Below, piece after piece: positions 52,964-60,591 of a stretch of DNA of 64,000 nt. The number at the start of each line of letters is the position of its first letter. Within the stretch, counting starts at the first letter, position 1. Source of the stretch: Rhodanobacteraceae bacterium (lineage in GTDB: Bacteria > Pseudomonadota > Gammaproteobacteria > Xanthomonadales > Xanthomonadaceae); contig JACKOX010000005.1 in assembly GCA_024233975.1 (NCBI GenBank), positions 62,001 through 126,000 on the forward strand. Reading direction: 5' to 3'. The notes beneath the pieces are model-generated. The model was not told the origin of the DNA. It did no database searches and saw only the letters and a program-made list of their open reading frames with translations. Position numbers and translations under genes: made by a program.

Positions 52964-53986
52964 TCAGGCGAAGCGCGAGGCGGGCAGGCCCAGCCAGTCC
53001 AGCGCGGTGCCGTGGAAGAGTCGGGCGCGTGAGTCGTGGTCTAGACCCAGTGATTCGATCCCGCTGCCCGGCTCCTGTTCGCCCAGCGGGAACGGGTAGT
53101 CGGTGCCGAGCATCACGCGATCAATGCCGACCACGTCGATCAGGTAACGCAGCGCCTGTGGATCGTGGACGCAGCTGTCGAAGAACAGGCGGTCGAGGTA
53201 TTCACGTGGATTGCGCGCGTTGTCGACGGCGACCAGATCGGGTCGCATGCGGAATCCGTGTTCGATGCGACCGATGGTGTACGGGAACGATCCGCCACCG
53301 TGCGCCAGCATGATCTTCAGCTTCGGTAGCTTCTCCATCACGCCGCCAAAGATCAGCGCGCAGGCCGCGCGGCTCTGCTCGGCGGGCATACCGACCAGCC
53401 AGGGCAGCCAGTACTTCGGCATGGTGTCGGTGCCCATCATGTCCCAGGGATGCACCAGGATCGCGGCACCCAGATCAGCAGCGGCCTCGAAGAACGGGAA
53501 CAGCTCCGGCGCGTCCAGATTCCAGTTGCCGCCATCCGGTGTTTCGACGTGCGAACCGATCTGCACACCCTGCAAGCCGAGCTGGTCGACGCAGCGTTCC
53601 AGTTCCTGGATGGCGAGGTTCGGTGACTGCAGCGGTACGGTGCCAATGCCGGCGTAGTGGCGCGGGTGGTCGCGGCAGAGCCCGGCGCTGTGCTCGTTCA
53701 AATGGCGATGCAGCTCCAGTGCCTGATGCGCCTTGGCCCAGTAGGAAAACAGCACCGGCACCGTGGACACGACCTGCGTCTGCACGTCGAAGCGGGCGTA
53801 GTCGGCAATGCGCGCCTCCGCGTCCCAGGCGCTATCCCAGACTTCGCGGAAGAACTTGCCGTCCTTGTAGATGCGATGCCGGCCGTCGGTGTGCACGATG
53901 ACCGGGAAGCGCTCGTCGCCGTACTTCTCGGCCAGGTTCGGCCAGTCGCGCGGCAGGATATGGGCGTGGACGTCAATCTTGAGCAT
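52964..53986 (-). CDS. 2-amino-3-carboxymuconate-6-semialdehyde decarboxylase (ACMSD)
   Basis: Zinc amidohydrolase-fold decarboxylase of 340 residues. It removes CO2 from the ring-opened product of 3-hydroxyanthranilate, diverting it from quinolinate and NAD synthesis towards catabolism. Metal ligands are visible: H7-A-H9 in IDVHAHILPRDW, a His in AILVHPWDMMGTD, another in IMLAHGGGSFPY and the Asp in MLGTDYPFPLG. Its presence argues that this operon degrades kynurenine rather than only feeding NAD. The later enzymes, starting with a semialdehyde dehydrogenase, are not in the window. Confidence 0.95.
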   Translation of the reverse strand: MLKIDVHAHILPRDWPNLAEKYGDERFPVIVHTDGRHRIYKDGKFFREVWDSAWDAEARIADYARFDVQTQVVSTVPVLFSYWAKAHQALELHRHLNEHSAGLCRDHPRHYAGIGTVPLQSPNLAIQELERCVDQLGLQGVQIGSHVETPDGGNWNLDAPELFPFFEAAADLGAAILVHPWDMMGTDTMPKYWLPWLVGMPAEQSRAACALIFGGVMEKLPKLKIMLAHGGGSFPYTIGRIEHGFRMRPDLVAVDNARNPREYLDRLFFDSCVHDPQALRYLIDVVGIDRVMLGTDYPFPLGEQEPGSGIESLGLDHDSRARLFHGTALDWLGLPASRFA

Positions 53987-54072
53987 CGGTGGTCGCGGAC
54001 GTGGTGGCTTGGCGGGCCGCCTAGGATATCAGCCGGGCATCCTGGGCTTCTGCCATGGCCTGTACAAGGCGA

Positions 54073-54582
54073 TCACGCCGGGGATGCATCGCGCTCGGGT
54101 TGCGACAGGTGCAGCAGGGCCAGGCCGATCATCAGCAGGAACATGTGCGCCTTGTCCTGGCCGTTCCACACCTTGGATTGCCACATGGCGAACCATTCGC
54201 CACCCACGTCCATGAAGGCGACGGCATACAGCAGGGCGCCAAGGCCAAGACCGAGGACGCCGATCACCTTGGCGGCCTGGAATGCAGCCGCGTCGCGCCG
54301 CGACTTCCACAGACGGAACACGCCGATGCCGCAGAGCACAGCGCTCAGCAGCTCCCAGCCAATGATCAGCACGTAGAAGGCGTGATAGGCCCAGGGCGTG
54401 TCGATGGCGCGCCACATCAGCGCCGGCGAGCGGAAGGTGTCGTCCATCTTCAGCACGTGGCGCACGAAGGCAAAATTGCTGCCGTAGTCGGTGATGTTGC
54501 CGAAGGCGACCAGCGCGAAGAACAGCGCGACCGCGAACAGCAGGCCGATGCGGGTCAGGCGCAGGGCGTTTTCGGTGGTCAT
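54073..54582 (-). CDS. DUF2165 family membrane protein
   Basis: A 169-residue protein with four hydrophobic helices (about 10-30, 66-88, 104-126 and 148-163). NITDYGSNFAFVRHVLKMDD, the DTPWAYHAFYVLIIGWELL helix and WQSKVWNGQDKA are typical of the DUF2165 family, whose function is unknown. ATG overlaps the cytochrome c stop by four bases, so the two products are probably made together and may interact. Finding it inside a kynurenine operon suggests a link to membrane redox chemistry; this is inference. Confidence 0.87.
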   Translation of the reverse strand: MTTENALRLTRIGLLFAVALFFALVAFGNITDYGSNFAFVRHVLKMDDTFRSPALMWRAIDTPWAYHAFYVLIIGWELLSAVLCGIGVFRLWKSRRDAAAFQAAKVIGVLGLGLGALLYAVAFMDVGGEWFAMWQSKVWNGQDKAHMFLLMIGLALLHLSQPERDASPA

Positions 54583-55412
54583 TTCGCCGCTTCCGCCTTG
54601 CGCTGCGCCAGCATCTGTTCGAGATAGGCGAGCAGGGCATCGAGATCGCCATCGCTCAGCGAGGACTCCGGGAATGCGGGCATGCGCTGTTCCGGCCAGT
54701 GGCGCAGAGCGGCGGAATCACGGATCAGGCGCCGCAGCGCATCCGGCTGCAAATACTCGTAAGGATTGTGCGGCTGGTTGAGGTCCGGGCCGATGTCCGA
54801 GCCACCACCGCCATTCAGTTTGTGACAGGCGATGCACTGCGTGGTGAATACCTCGGCGCCATGCCATGCCGGTGAGTCGGCAGGCAGTGATGGATCTGGC
54901 GACAGCTGCGGCCAACGCTTTGTCGGCGATGCCACCGCCTTCAGTTCGGCGACCTGATACGGCCAGAGCTCGCCGCCAACGCCATCCGCAGGCATCCACA
55001 CGACGTAGAACGGGCCGGCGCTGACGGTTTTGCCGGGCAGGGCAGGCCATGGTGAGTCCACCGGCTCGATGGCCAGCCAGGCTTGCGGCGCATCGGGACG
55101 ATCATCCAGCAGTAGCGACAGCGGTAACTGCGCAACAAAACCGTCCAGGGCAACCGCCTGGAGGCGATCAAAGCGGCTCTGATCGACACCAGACAGCAGT
55201 GACTTCATCGGTATCGCATGAAAGCGCATGTCGCGCTGGTAGGCGACGTCGTTGCCAATCGCGATTTCCTGCCTGGCGGGACTGGCGAGCAGTTCGGACG
55301 TCGACAACGTTGCCGGGTTGCTACCTGTCTCCAGGATCAGGTTGGCCGCAAGCGTGCGATGGCTGGAAAAGACCAGCGCCAGGCTCAGGGCAAGAACTGT
55401 GGCGAACCGCAC
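54579..55412 (-). CDS. Exported c-type cytochrome with N-terminal sulfite-oxidase-like fold region
   Basis: A 277-residue periplasmic or membrane-attached protein. GTG at 55412 has GGAGT seven bases upstream and does not overlap the preceding gene; a signal peptide follows (VRFATVLALSLALVFSSHRT). Residues 25-165 resemble the oxidoreductase molybdopterin-binding fold (AIPMKSLLSG, VALDGFVAQLPLSLLL, GPFYVVWMP). No cofactor cysteine is evident there. The C-terminal part is a single-heme cytochrome c with C193-I-A-C-H197 and probable axial Met in RMPAFPES. It sits between 3-HAO and DUF2165 in the kynurenine operon. Its electron partner is unknown. Confidence 0.85.
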   Translation of the reverse strand: MRFATVLALSLALVFSSHRTLAANLILETGSNPATLSTSELLASPARQEIAIGNDVAYQRDMRFHAIPMKSLLSGVDQSRFDRLQAVALDGFVAQLPLSLLLDDRPDAPQAWLAIEPVDSPWPALPGKTVSAGPFYVVWMPADGVGGELWPYQVAELKAVASPTKRWPQLSPDPSLPADSPAWHGAEVFTTQCIACHKLNGGGGSDIGPDLNQPHNPYEYLQPDALRRLIRDSAALRHWPEQRMPAFPESSLSDGDLDALLAYLEQMLAQRKAEAAK

Positions 55413-55417
55413 GATCG

Positions 55418-55939
55418 TTACTCCGAATACCGTGCTGGCGCCGGGTTCAGGTGACCGCATTCATCGCAGGTGCGTAAGTCCCTGCTGGCGTAGAAGCGGT
55501 CAAACACCGGCGGGAACTGGGTTTCGATGTTCTCGAGCGTGAAGAACTCTTCGTAGAGTTTGTGGTTGCAGCGTTCGCAGAACCACAACAGGCCGTCCTG
55601 CTCGCCCGGAAGGCGCTTGCGCTCGATGACGAGACCGACCGAGTTGGCCATGCGCTGCGGGCTGTGCGGCACGCGTGGTGGCAGGTAGAAGATCTCGCCG
55701 GCCTTGATCGGGATGTCCTTGGCTTCGCCGTCGTTCTGGATCTTCAGCACCATCTCGCCTTCAAGCTGGTAGAAGAACTCCGGGCCCTCGTCCCAGTGGT
55801 AATCGGTGCGCTGGTTGGGGCCGCCGACCACCATGACGATGAAGTCGCCATCGACGATGCACTTGTTACCGACGGGCGGCTTCAGCAGGTCGCGGTGTTC
55901 GTCGATCCAGCGCTGGAAATTGATGGGCGGCGTGAGCAT
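55418..55939 (-). CDS. nbaC: 3-hydroxyanthranilate 3,4-dioxygenase
   Basis: Extradiol iron dioxygenase of the cupin fold that opens 3-hydroxyanthranilate to 2-amino-3-carboxymuconate semialdehyde. In 173 residues the iron ligands are His48, Glu54 and His92 (YHWDEGPEFFYQLEG and PPRVPHSPQR). A C-terminal rubredoxin-like site has Cys121/124 and Cys158/161, as in the well-studied Cupriavidus enzyme. It starts at ATG 55939, 72 bases after the TetR gene, and is followed five bases later by the cytochrome c start. Its product is the substrate of ACMSD encoded further down. Confidence 0.97.
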   Translation of the reverse strand: MLTPPINFQRWIDEHRDLLKPPVGNKCIVDGDFIVMVVGGPNQRTDYHWDEGPEFFYQLEGEMVLKIQNDGEAKDIPIKAGEIFYLPPRVPHSPQRMANSVGLVIERKRLPGEQDGLLWFCERCNHKLYEEFFTLENIETQFPPVFDRFYASRDLRTCDECGHLNPAPARYSE

Positions 55940-56011
55940 GGCGGCTCCGGTATCGGGAAACCGGCACAGTCTGCCATCGCGTCGAGTTTCTGGCACCCGT
56001 GGCGGGCGCGC

Positions 56012-56641
56012 CTACTGCGCTTCGTAGGCTTCGGAGAGATGGTGCAGATGCAGGCGCTCGGCGTCGCGCAGCAGCGGGGCGATCAGCATCATCACCTGCT
56101 GGATGCCCTGCCGGATCATCCGGTTTTCGTCGCGATCACCGCGTACGGCCGCGTAGTTCAGCCAGAAGGTGATGGTGAGCAGGATGTTGGTGGCGGTGGC
56201 TTCGGCTTCCGCGGCGCTGGCACGCATCACGCCAGCCTGGACCAGTCCGCGGATGACGTCGGTGATGCCTTCGCGACCACGTTTGAGGATGCGCGCGAAA
56301 TGCAGGCGCAGCTTGCGTGAGCGGCTGAGGATGTCGACAAGGTCGCGATACAGGAATCGGTAGTCGGATACGCACTCGAAGGCCAGGTGCAGCTGCAGCC
56401 AGATGTCCTCGAGGTTGGGCAGGCGGCCTTCCGGCATCTGCATGGCGGCATCGATGCGTTCCTCGTAGCCGACAAACAGGTGCTCGATGATGTCTTCCTT
56501 GTTGCGGAAGTGGTAGTACAGGTTGCCCGGGCTGATTTCCAGCTCGTCGGCGATGTGATTGGTGGTGACGTTGGGCTCGCCCTGCGCGTTGAACAGCGCA
56601 AGGCTGGCATCGAGGATGCGTTGGCGGGTATTGCGCGCCAC
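56012..56641 (-). CDS. TetR/AcrR-family transcriptional regulator
   Basis: A 209-residue repressor-type regulator. The N-terminal helix-turn-helix is classical (RILDASLALFNAQG, TTNHIADELEISPGNLYYHF, RNKEDIIEHLF). The C-terminal ligand domain is helical and resembles the TetR subgroup common in gammaproteobacterial lipid regulation. The start is GTG at 56641, 17 bases after the acyl-CoA-binding protein gene, so both probably share the promoter at 56965-56993. It could control the kynurenine genes downstream, the acyl-CoA genes beside it, or both. A fatty acyl-CoA effector is plausible but not shown. Confidence 0.92.
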   Translation of the reverse strand: MARNTRQRILDASLALFNAQGEPNVTTNHIADELEISPGNLYYHFRNKEDIIEHLFVGYEERIDAAMQMPEGRLPNLEDIWLQLHLAFECVSDYRFLYRDLVDILSRSRKLRLHFARILKRGREGITDVIRGLVQAGVMRASAAEAEATATNILLTITFWLNYAAVRGDRDENRMIRQGIQQVMMLIAPLLRDAERLHLHHLSEAYEAQ

Positions 56642-56658
56642 CGTTCCGGACCTGCGGG

Positions 56659-56916
56659 TCAGGCGGTCAGCTTGCCGACCAGGGCGATGTAGTCCTTTTT
56701 CGCCTGCTGGCTGTCCATGCCCTTCAGCTTTTCCCAGGCCTCGTACTTGGCGCCGCCGACGAAGTCGAAAAAGCCCGGCTTGTCGCCCTTCACGTCACCC
56801 TCGCTGCCCTGCTTGTAGAGCGCGTAGAGCTTGAGCTTGACCGTGTTATCCGGCTCCTCCGTGAGGGTCATCACGTCTTTGGCGGCTTGGGCGAACTGGG
56901 CGTCGAGGTCGGACAT
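56659..56916 (-). CDS. Acyl-CoA-binding protein
   Basis: A four-helix carrier of 85 residues that binds long-chain acyl-CoA in the cytoplasm. The family signature is clear: FAQAAKDVMTLTEEPDNTVK, KLYALYKQGSEGDVKGDKPG and DFVGGAKYEAWEKLKGM, with KKDYIALV at the end. ACBP is common in eukaryotes and scattered in bacteria. It lies divergently next to an acyl-CoA reductase gene (227 bases apart), which uses the same ligand, so joint function in acyl-CoA supply is likely. A CGGAG site precedes the ATG. Confidence 0.95.
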   Translation of the reverse strand: MSDLDAQFAQAAKDVMTLTEEPDNTVKLKLYALYKQGSEGDVKGDKPGFFDFVGGAKYEAWEKLKGMDSQQAKKDYIALVGKLTA

Positions 56917-56964
56917 GCGAGGGCTCCGGCGGATGGGAAAGTGCGGCGAACTGCAGCAGCAAAG

Positions 56965-56993
56965 TTGATAGCACGGCACCCTGAGGGGGTCAA
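56965..56993 (-). promoter_or_regulatory. Sigma-70 promoter of the ACBP-TetR transcript
   Basis: On the minus strand TTGACC (56993-56988) and TATCAA (56970-56965) are exactly 17 bases apart. Transcription would start near 56958, about 42 bases before the ACBP start codon. Confidence 0.6.
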
Positions 56994-57143
56994 CGACCAG
57001 CGCTCGTGCGACGGCGAATGCAGCCGCCATCGGGGACGGTGGCTAGGCACGGCGCACCGTGGAGGCTATCTTTGGGGCGACCGTGCGCCGCCGAAGGGTG
57101 AAGCGCGGAGCTACGTTACCGAACGCTCGGAGGGGAGCAGGGC

Positions 57144-59135
57144 ATGAGCTATTTCGTCACGGGCGCGACCGGGTTCATCGGTCGCCACTTGGTTGAGAAG
57201 CTGTTGGCGCGCACGGGCACCATCCATGTACTGGTGCGCAAGGGATCGCAGAAAAAGCTGGACGCGCTGGTCAAGGATCATGGCTGGGACGCCAGGCGGA
57301 TCAAGGCGATCACCGGCGACCTGGCCAAGCCTGGCCTGGGCGTGACGCCCCAGCAGGCCAAGGCATTGAGCGGCAAGATCAAGCACGTCTTCCACCTGGC
57401 GGCCATCTACGAGATCGGCGCCGACCCGGGAAAACAGCGCGAGATCAACGTCGAGGGCACCCGCCACGCCGTGGAGTTCGCCGAGAAGATCAAGGCTGGC
57501 TGCTTCCACCACGTCAGCTCGATTGCCGCGGCAGGTCTTTACCCCGGCGTGTTCCGCGAGGACATGTTCGACGAGGCGGAGGAGCTGGATCGCGATCCCT
57601 ACCTGCGCACCAAGCACGACTCGGAAAAAGTGGTTCGCGACGAGTGCAAGCGGCCGTTCCGCATTTACCGGCCATCCATGGTGCTGGGGCATTCCAAGAC
57701 CGGTGAAATCGACAAGGTGGACGGTCCGTACTACCTGTTCACCCTGATCAAGCGCATGCGCGAGTTGTTCCCGCAGTGGATGCCGACCATTGGCATCGAA
57801 GGTGGGCGGCTCAACATGGTGCCGGTCGACTACGTGGTCGACGCCATGGACCATATCGCGCACAAGCGTGGTCTGGATGGTGGTTGTTTCCATCTGACCG
57901 ATCCCGAGCCCCGTCGTTTCGGCGAGATGCTGAATATCTTCTGCCGTGCCGGCCACGCGCCGGAAATGACCATGCGCATTGATGCGCGCATGCTGGCCTT
58001 CGTGCCCGGCGCGGTGCGCATGGCGCTGGCCAACCTGCCGCCAGTGAAGCGCTTTACCCGCATGATCCTGCGCGACCTGCGCATTCCGCAGGAGGCGCTG
58101 GGTTTCATCACTTATCCGACACGTTTCGACTGCCGCGAGACCGAGCGTGCCCTCAAGGGTTCGAAGGTCAAGCTGCCGCAGCTCGAGGACTATGCCTGGC
58201 GCCTGTGGGACTACTGGGAGCGCCACCTCGATCCGGACCTGTTCGTCGATCGCTCGCTGAAGAGCCGGGTCAAGGGCAAGGTGGTGATGATCACCGGCGG
58301 TTCGGCCGGCATTGGCCATGCGGCGGCGGTCAAGGTGGCGGCTGCGGGTGCCCACGTGATCATCGTGGCGCGCAAGGAAGAGGAACTGTTCGCGGCCCGC
58401 GACGAGATCATCGCCGCCGGCGGCAAGTGCTGGGCCTACACGGCTGACCTGTCCGACATGGATTCCTGCGACAAGCTGGTGGAGGCGGTGCTTTCCGAAC
58501 ACGGTCACGTGGACATCCTGGTCAACAACGCCGGTCGCTCGATCCGTCGCTCGGTCGAGCTCAGCTACGACCGCTTCCACGACTTCGAGCGCACCATGCA
58601 GTTGAACTATTTCGGTTCGCTGCGGCTGATCATGGGGCTGCTGCCGAAGATGACGGAGCGTCGCACCGGGCAGATCATCAATATCTCCTCGATCGGCGTG
58701 CTGGCGAATTCGCCGCGCTTCTCCGCCTACGTGGCGTCGAAGTCGGCGCTTGACGCCTTCTCCCGCTGCGCGCAGGCGGAGTTCTCGGGCAAGAACATCG
58801 CCTTCACCACCATCAACATGCCGCTGGTGCGTACGAAGATGATCGCACCGACCAAGATGTACGACTCGGTGCCGACCTTGAGCCCCGAGGAGGCTGCCGA
58901 TCTGATCGTGCAGGCCATCATCGAGCGGCCGTCACGCATCGCCACGCGCCTTGGCATTTTCGCCGGTGTGCTGAATGCACTGGCGCCGAAGGCCTACGAG
59001 GTGGTGATGAACACCGCTTTCGAGCTGTTCCCGGATTCCGCCGCTGCGCAGGGCAAGAAAGCCATGCGCGAAGAGCAGAAACCGTCCAGCGAACAGATCG
59101 CCTTTGCCGCGTTGATGCGGGGCGTTCACTGGTAG
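57144..59135 (+). CDS. Alcohol-forming fatty acyl-CoA reductase (two-domain SDR, Marinobacter type)
   Basis: A 663-residue fusion of two short-chain dehydrogenase domains. The first (1-370) is of the extended, acyl-reductase type: TGATGFIG at 7-14, VFHLAAIYEIGA, HHVSSIAAAGL, the YLRTKHDSEKVV catalytic Tyr-x3-Lys, and FRIYRPSMVLGHS. The second (about 375-640) is a classical SDR: ITGGSAGIG, VDILVNNAGRSIRRS, and SAYVASKSALDAFSRC. As far as I recall the Marinobacter wax-ester reductase of about 660 residues, it shares this layout and many phrases such as DRFHDFERTMQLNYFG. That enzyme reduces acyl-CoA through aldehyde to fatty alcohol. GGAGGGGAG precedes the ATG. Confidence 0.85.
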   Translation: MSYFVTGATGFIGRHLVEKLLARTGTIHVLVRKGSQKKLDALVKDHGWDARRIKAITGDLAKPGLGVTPQQAKALSGKIKHVFHLAAIYEIGADPGKQREINVEGTRHAVEFAEKIKAGCFHHVSSIAAAGLYPGVFREDMFDEAEELDRDPYLRTKHDSEKVVRDECKRPFRIYRPSMVLGHSKTGEIDKVDGPYYLFTLIKRMRELFPQWMPTIGIEGGRLNMVPVDYVVDAMDHIAHKRGLDGGCFHLTDPEPRRFGEMLNIFCRAGHAPEMTMRIDARMLAFVPGAVRMALANLPPVKRFTRMILRDLRIPQEALGFITYPTRFDCRETERALKGSKVKLPQLEDYAWRLWDYWERHLDPDLFVDRSLKSRVKGKVVMITGGSAGIGHAAAVKVAAAGAHVIIVARKEEELFAARDEIIAAGGKCWAYTADLSDMDSCDKLVEAVLSEHGHVDILVNNAGRSIRRSVELSYDRFHDFERTMQLNYFGSLRLIMGLLPKMTERRTGQIINISSIGVLANSPRFSAYVASKSALDAFSRCAQAEFSGKNIAFTTINMPLVRTKMIAPTKMYDSVPTLSPEEAADLIVQAIIERPSRIATRLGIFAGVLNALAPKAYEVVMNTAFELFPDSAAAQGKKAMREEQKPSSEQIAFAALMRGVHW

Positions 59136-59159
59136 CAGGTCACACGGCTGGAGACAGGG

Positions 59160-59191
59160 AAAAGGCGACCAGTGGTCGCCTTTTCTTCTTT
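59160..59191. terminator. Bidirectional terminator after the acyl-CoA reductase gene
   Basis: AAAAGGCGACC at 59160-59170 pairs with GGTCGCCTTTT at 59174-59184 around AGT, followed by CTTCTTT. It also serves the convergent nuclease gene. Confidence 0.88.
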
Positions 59192-59202
59192 CCGGGGCTT
59201 TA

Positions 59203-60303
59203 TCAGCGGCACTGCCGCCAGCGGACCCGCGCTTCGTCCTCGTTGCGCGGGTCGGCGTAGCTGATCTGCAGTCGGGTGTAGCGGAGTTCCTCGTACTGGG
59301 TCAGCTCGTCGCAGATGACCTGCACGATGGGTGCCAGCGGGTCCTCACTGGGCGCACCACTGGCCTCCGCCTGGCTGTCGGTCGGGGCGTCGGATTTGAT
59401 GTCCGCCGGCAGTGGCAGCACCAGCACCATGGTCGAACGCGTGCTCCAGCTGGCTTCACGGACGCCGGTCAACGCCCGAACGGCGCTTTCCGCCAGGCCG
59501 CGCCGCTCTTCCGCCTGCGCTTCGGTCATGTTCGGGTCCGGCATGGCGGCGGGCACGCCGGTGCTGGTGACGTCGCTGGTTGCGGGAGCTGCCTGTGGTG
59601 CTGGCGGCGGCGCTGTTTCCGGGGCGGGACTGCTTGCTGGCGCGCGCATTGGCGGAGCCGTTACTTCGGTTGGTGACTGGTGAAGGGGTGCCTTCAGCAG
59701 GAAGCCGGCGACGCCGCCAATCACCGCGAACAGGCCGGCTGCGGCCAGCGCGGAGCGGCGCTTCTTCTGTAGCCGCGAAGCGGTTTCCTGATGGATGTGC
59801 TCGACGATGTCGAACGGCAGTCGTGGTTCCAGCTGCTGCCAGAGCTCCTTGCCTTCAAGTACTTCGATACCGCGCTTGCTGGCAGTGGCGCGTTGGGTCG
59901 GATCGGTCATGCCGGCATTGACCAGGATGGCGCCGGCCGCGCCCTGCATGTTGATCAGTTTGACCAGTTCCTGCTGCCCGGCATCGTTCAGGTGGTAGGC
60001 GCCGCCGTGCTTGCATTGCACGATGTAGCGCGCATTGCCACGACGCATCATCAGGTCCACGCCGCCTTCGCCGGGCTGGCGGTCCTGTTCGTCGAGGCTC
60101 AAGCCGCGCTTTTCCAGCAGGGCGACGACGAAGCCGGCGAACTTGCGCCACTTGAGTCCGCGCAACTGCTCCAGCGCGACGGCCAGCTCGATACGGGACT
60201 TGGAGAACATGCCGTTACGCAGGCCGACGGCGATCAGGGCGAGAATGGCGGCGGCAATGGCCGCGCCCAGCGGGAATATCCAGTCGGCGGATAGTGCTTG
60301 CAT
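59203..60303 (-). CDS. Membrane-tethered Mrr-type restriction endonuclease-like protein
   Basis: A 366-residue protein with an unusual layout. A membrane helix (8-28) leads to an Mrr-like PD-(D/E)XK nuclease domain (about 50-160) with G-V-D83-L-M-M and the Q96-C-K98 motif in ARYIVQCKHG, followed by QQELVKLINMQGAAGAILVN. A second helix (about 185-203) follows KKRRS. Then comes a Pro/Ala-rich linker (207-245) and a C-terminal domain (about 260-366) without recognised relatives. By the positive-inside rule the nuclease faces the cytoplasm and the C-terminal domain the periplasm. There is no methylase gene nearby, so a type IV or a housekeeping nuclease role is more likely than classical restriction. 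Confidence 0.82.
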   Translation of the reverse strand: MQALSADWIFPLGAAIAAAILALIAVGLRNGMFSKSRIELAVALEQLRGLKWRKFAGFVVALLEKRGLSLDEQDRQPGEGGVDLMMRRGNARYIVQCKHGGAYHLNDAGQQELVKLINMQGAAGAILVNAGMTDPTQRATASKRGIEVLEGKELWQQLEPRLPFDIVEHIHQETASRLQKKRRSALAAAGLFAVIGGVAGFLLKAPLHQSPTEVTAPPMRAPASSPAPETAPPPAPQAAPATSDVTSTGVPAAMPDPNMTEAQAEERRGLAESAVRALTGVREASWSTRSTMVLVLPLPADIKSDAPTDSQAEASGAPSEDPLAPIVQVICDELTQYEELRYTRLQISYADPRNEDEARVRWRQCR

Positions 60304-60386
60304 CGAATCACCGGAGGCAGGTTGTCGCCGCCGATGATAAGCCCTCCGGCGGGCAACGCCGAATCGGAATCCGGCATTGCCTGAAA

Positions 60387-60454
60387 TAAGAAGCCCGCCA
60401 GCCGAAAAGCCGCAAGGGGAGGGAGCTTGCTGGCGATTCGTACGGCTGGCGGGC
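60387..60454 (-). terminator. Long-armed terminator-like structure after the phasin gene
   Basis: A perfect twelve-base inverted repeat, GCCCGCCAGCCG at 60393-60404 and CGGCTGGCGGGC at 60443-60454, has a 38-base loop. On the minus strand it is followed by TTCTTATTTC. This fits an end signal for the phasin gene 138 bases upstream, although the loop is unusually long. Confidence 0.5.
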
Positions 60455-60591
60455 GTCAGGGTCGGGAATCGTTTGGGGGCCGATTCCCTGAAGTGCCCTG
60501 ATCGGTGCGGCGACGGCCTTGGGGAAGGGCTGCTGCCGGCGGCGCGATCAGGCCAATGGGTTCAGACCAAGCCACTCATGGCGTGTCTGGC

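Noticed and set aside
57050..57090. CGGCGCAC/GTGCGCCG as the TetR operator
   Set aside because: Arms are 25 bases apart and purely GC-rich; such repeats are frequent by chance here. It is mentioned only as a weak candidate.
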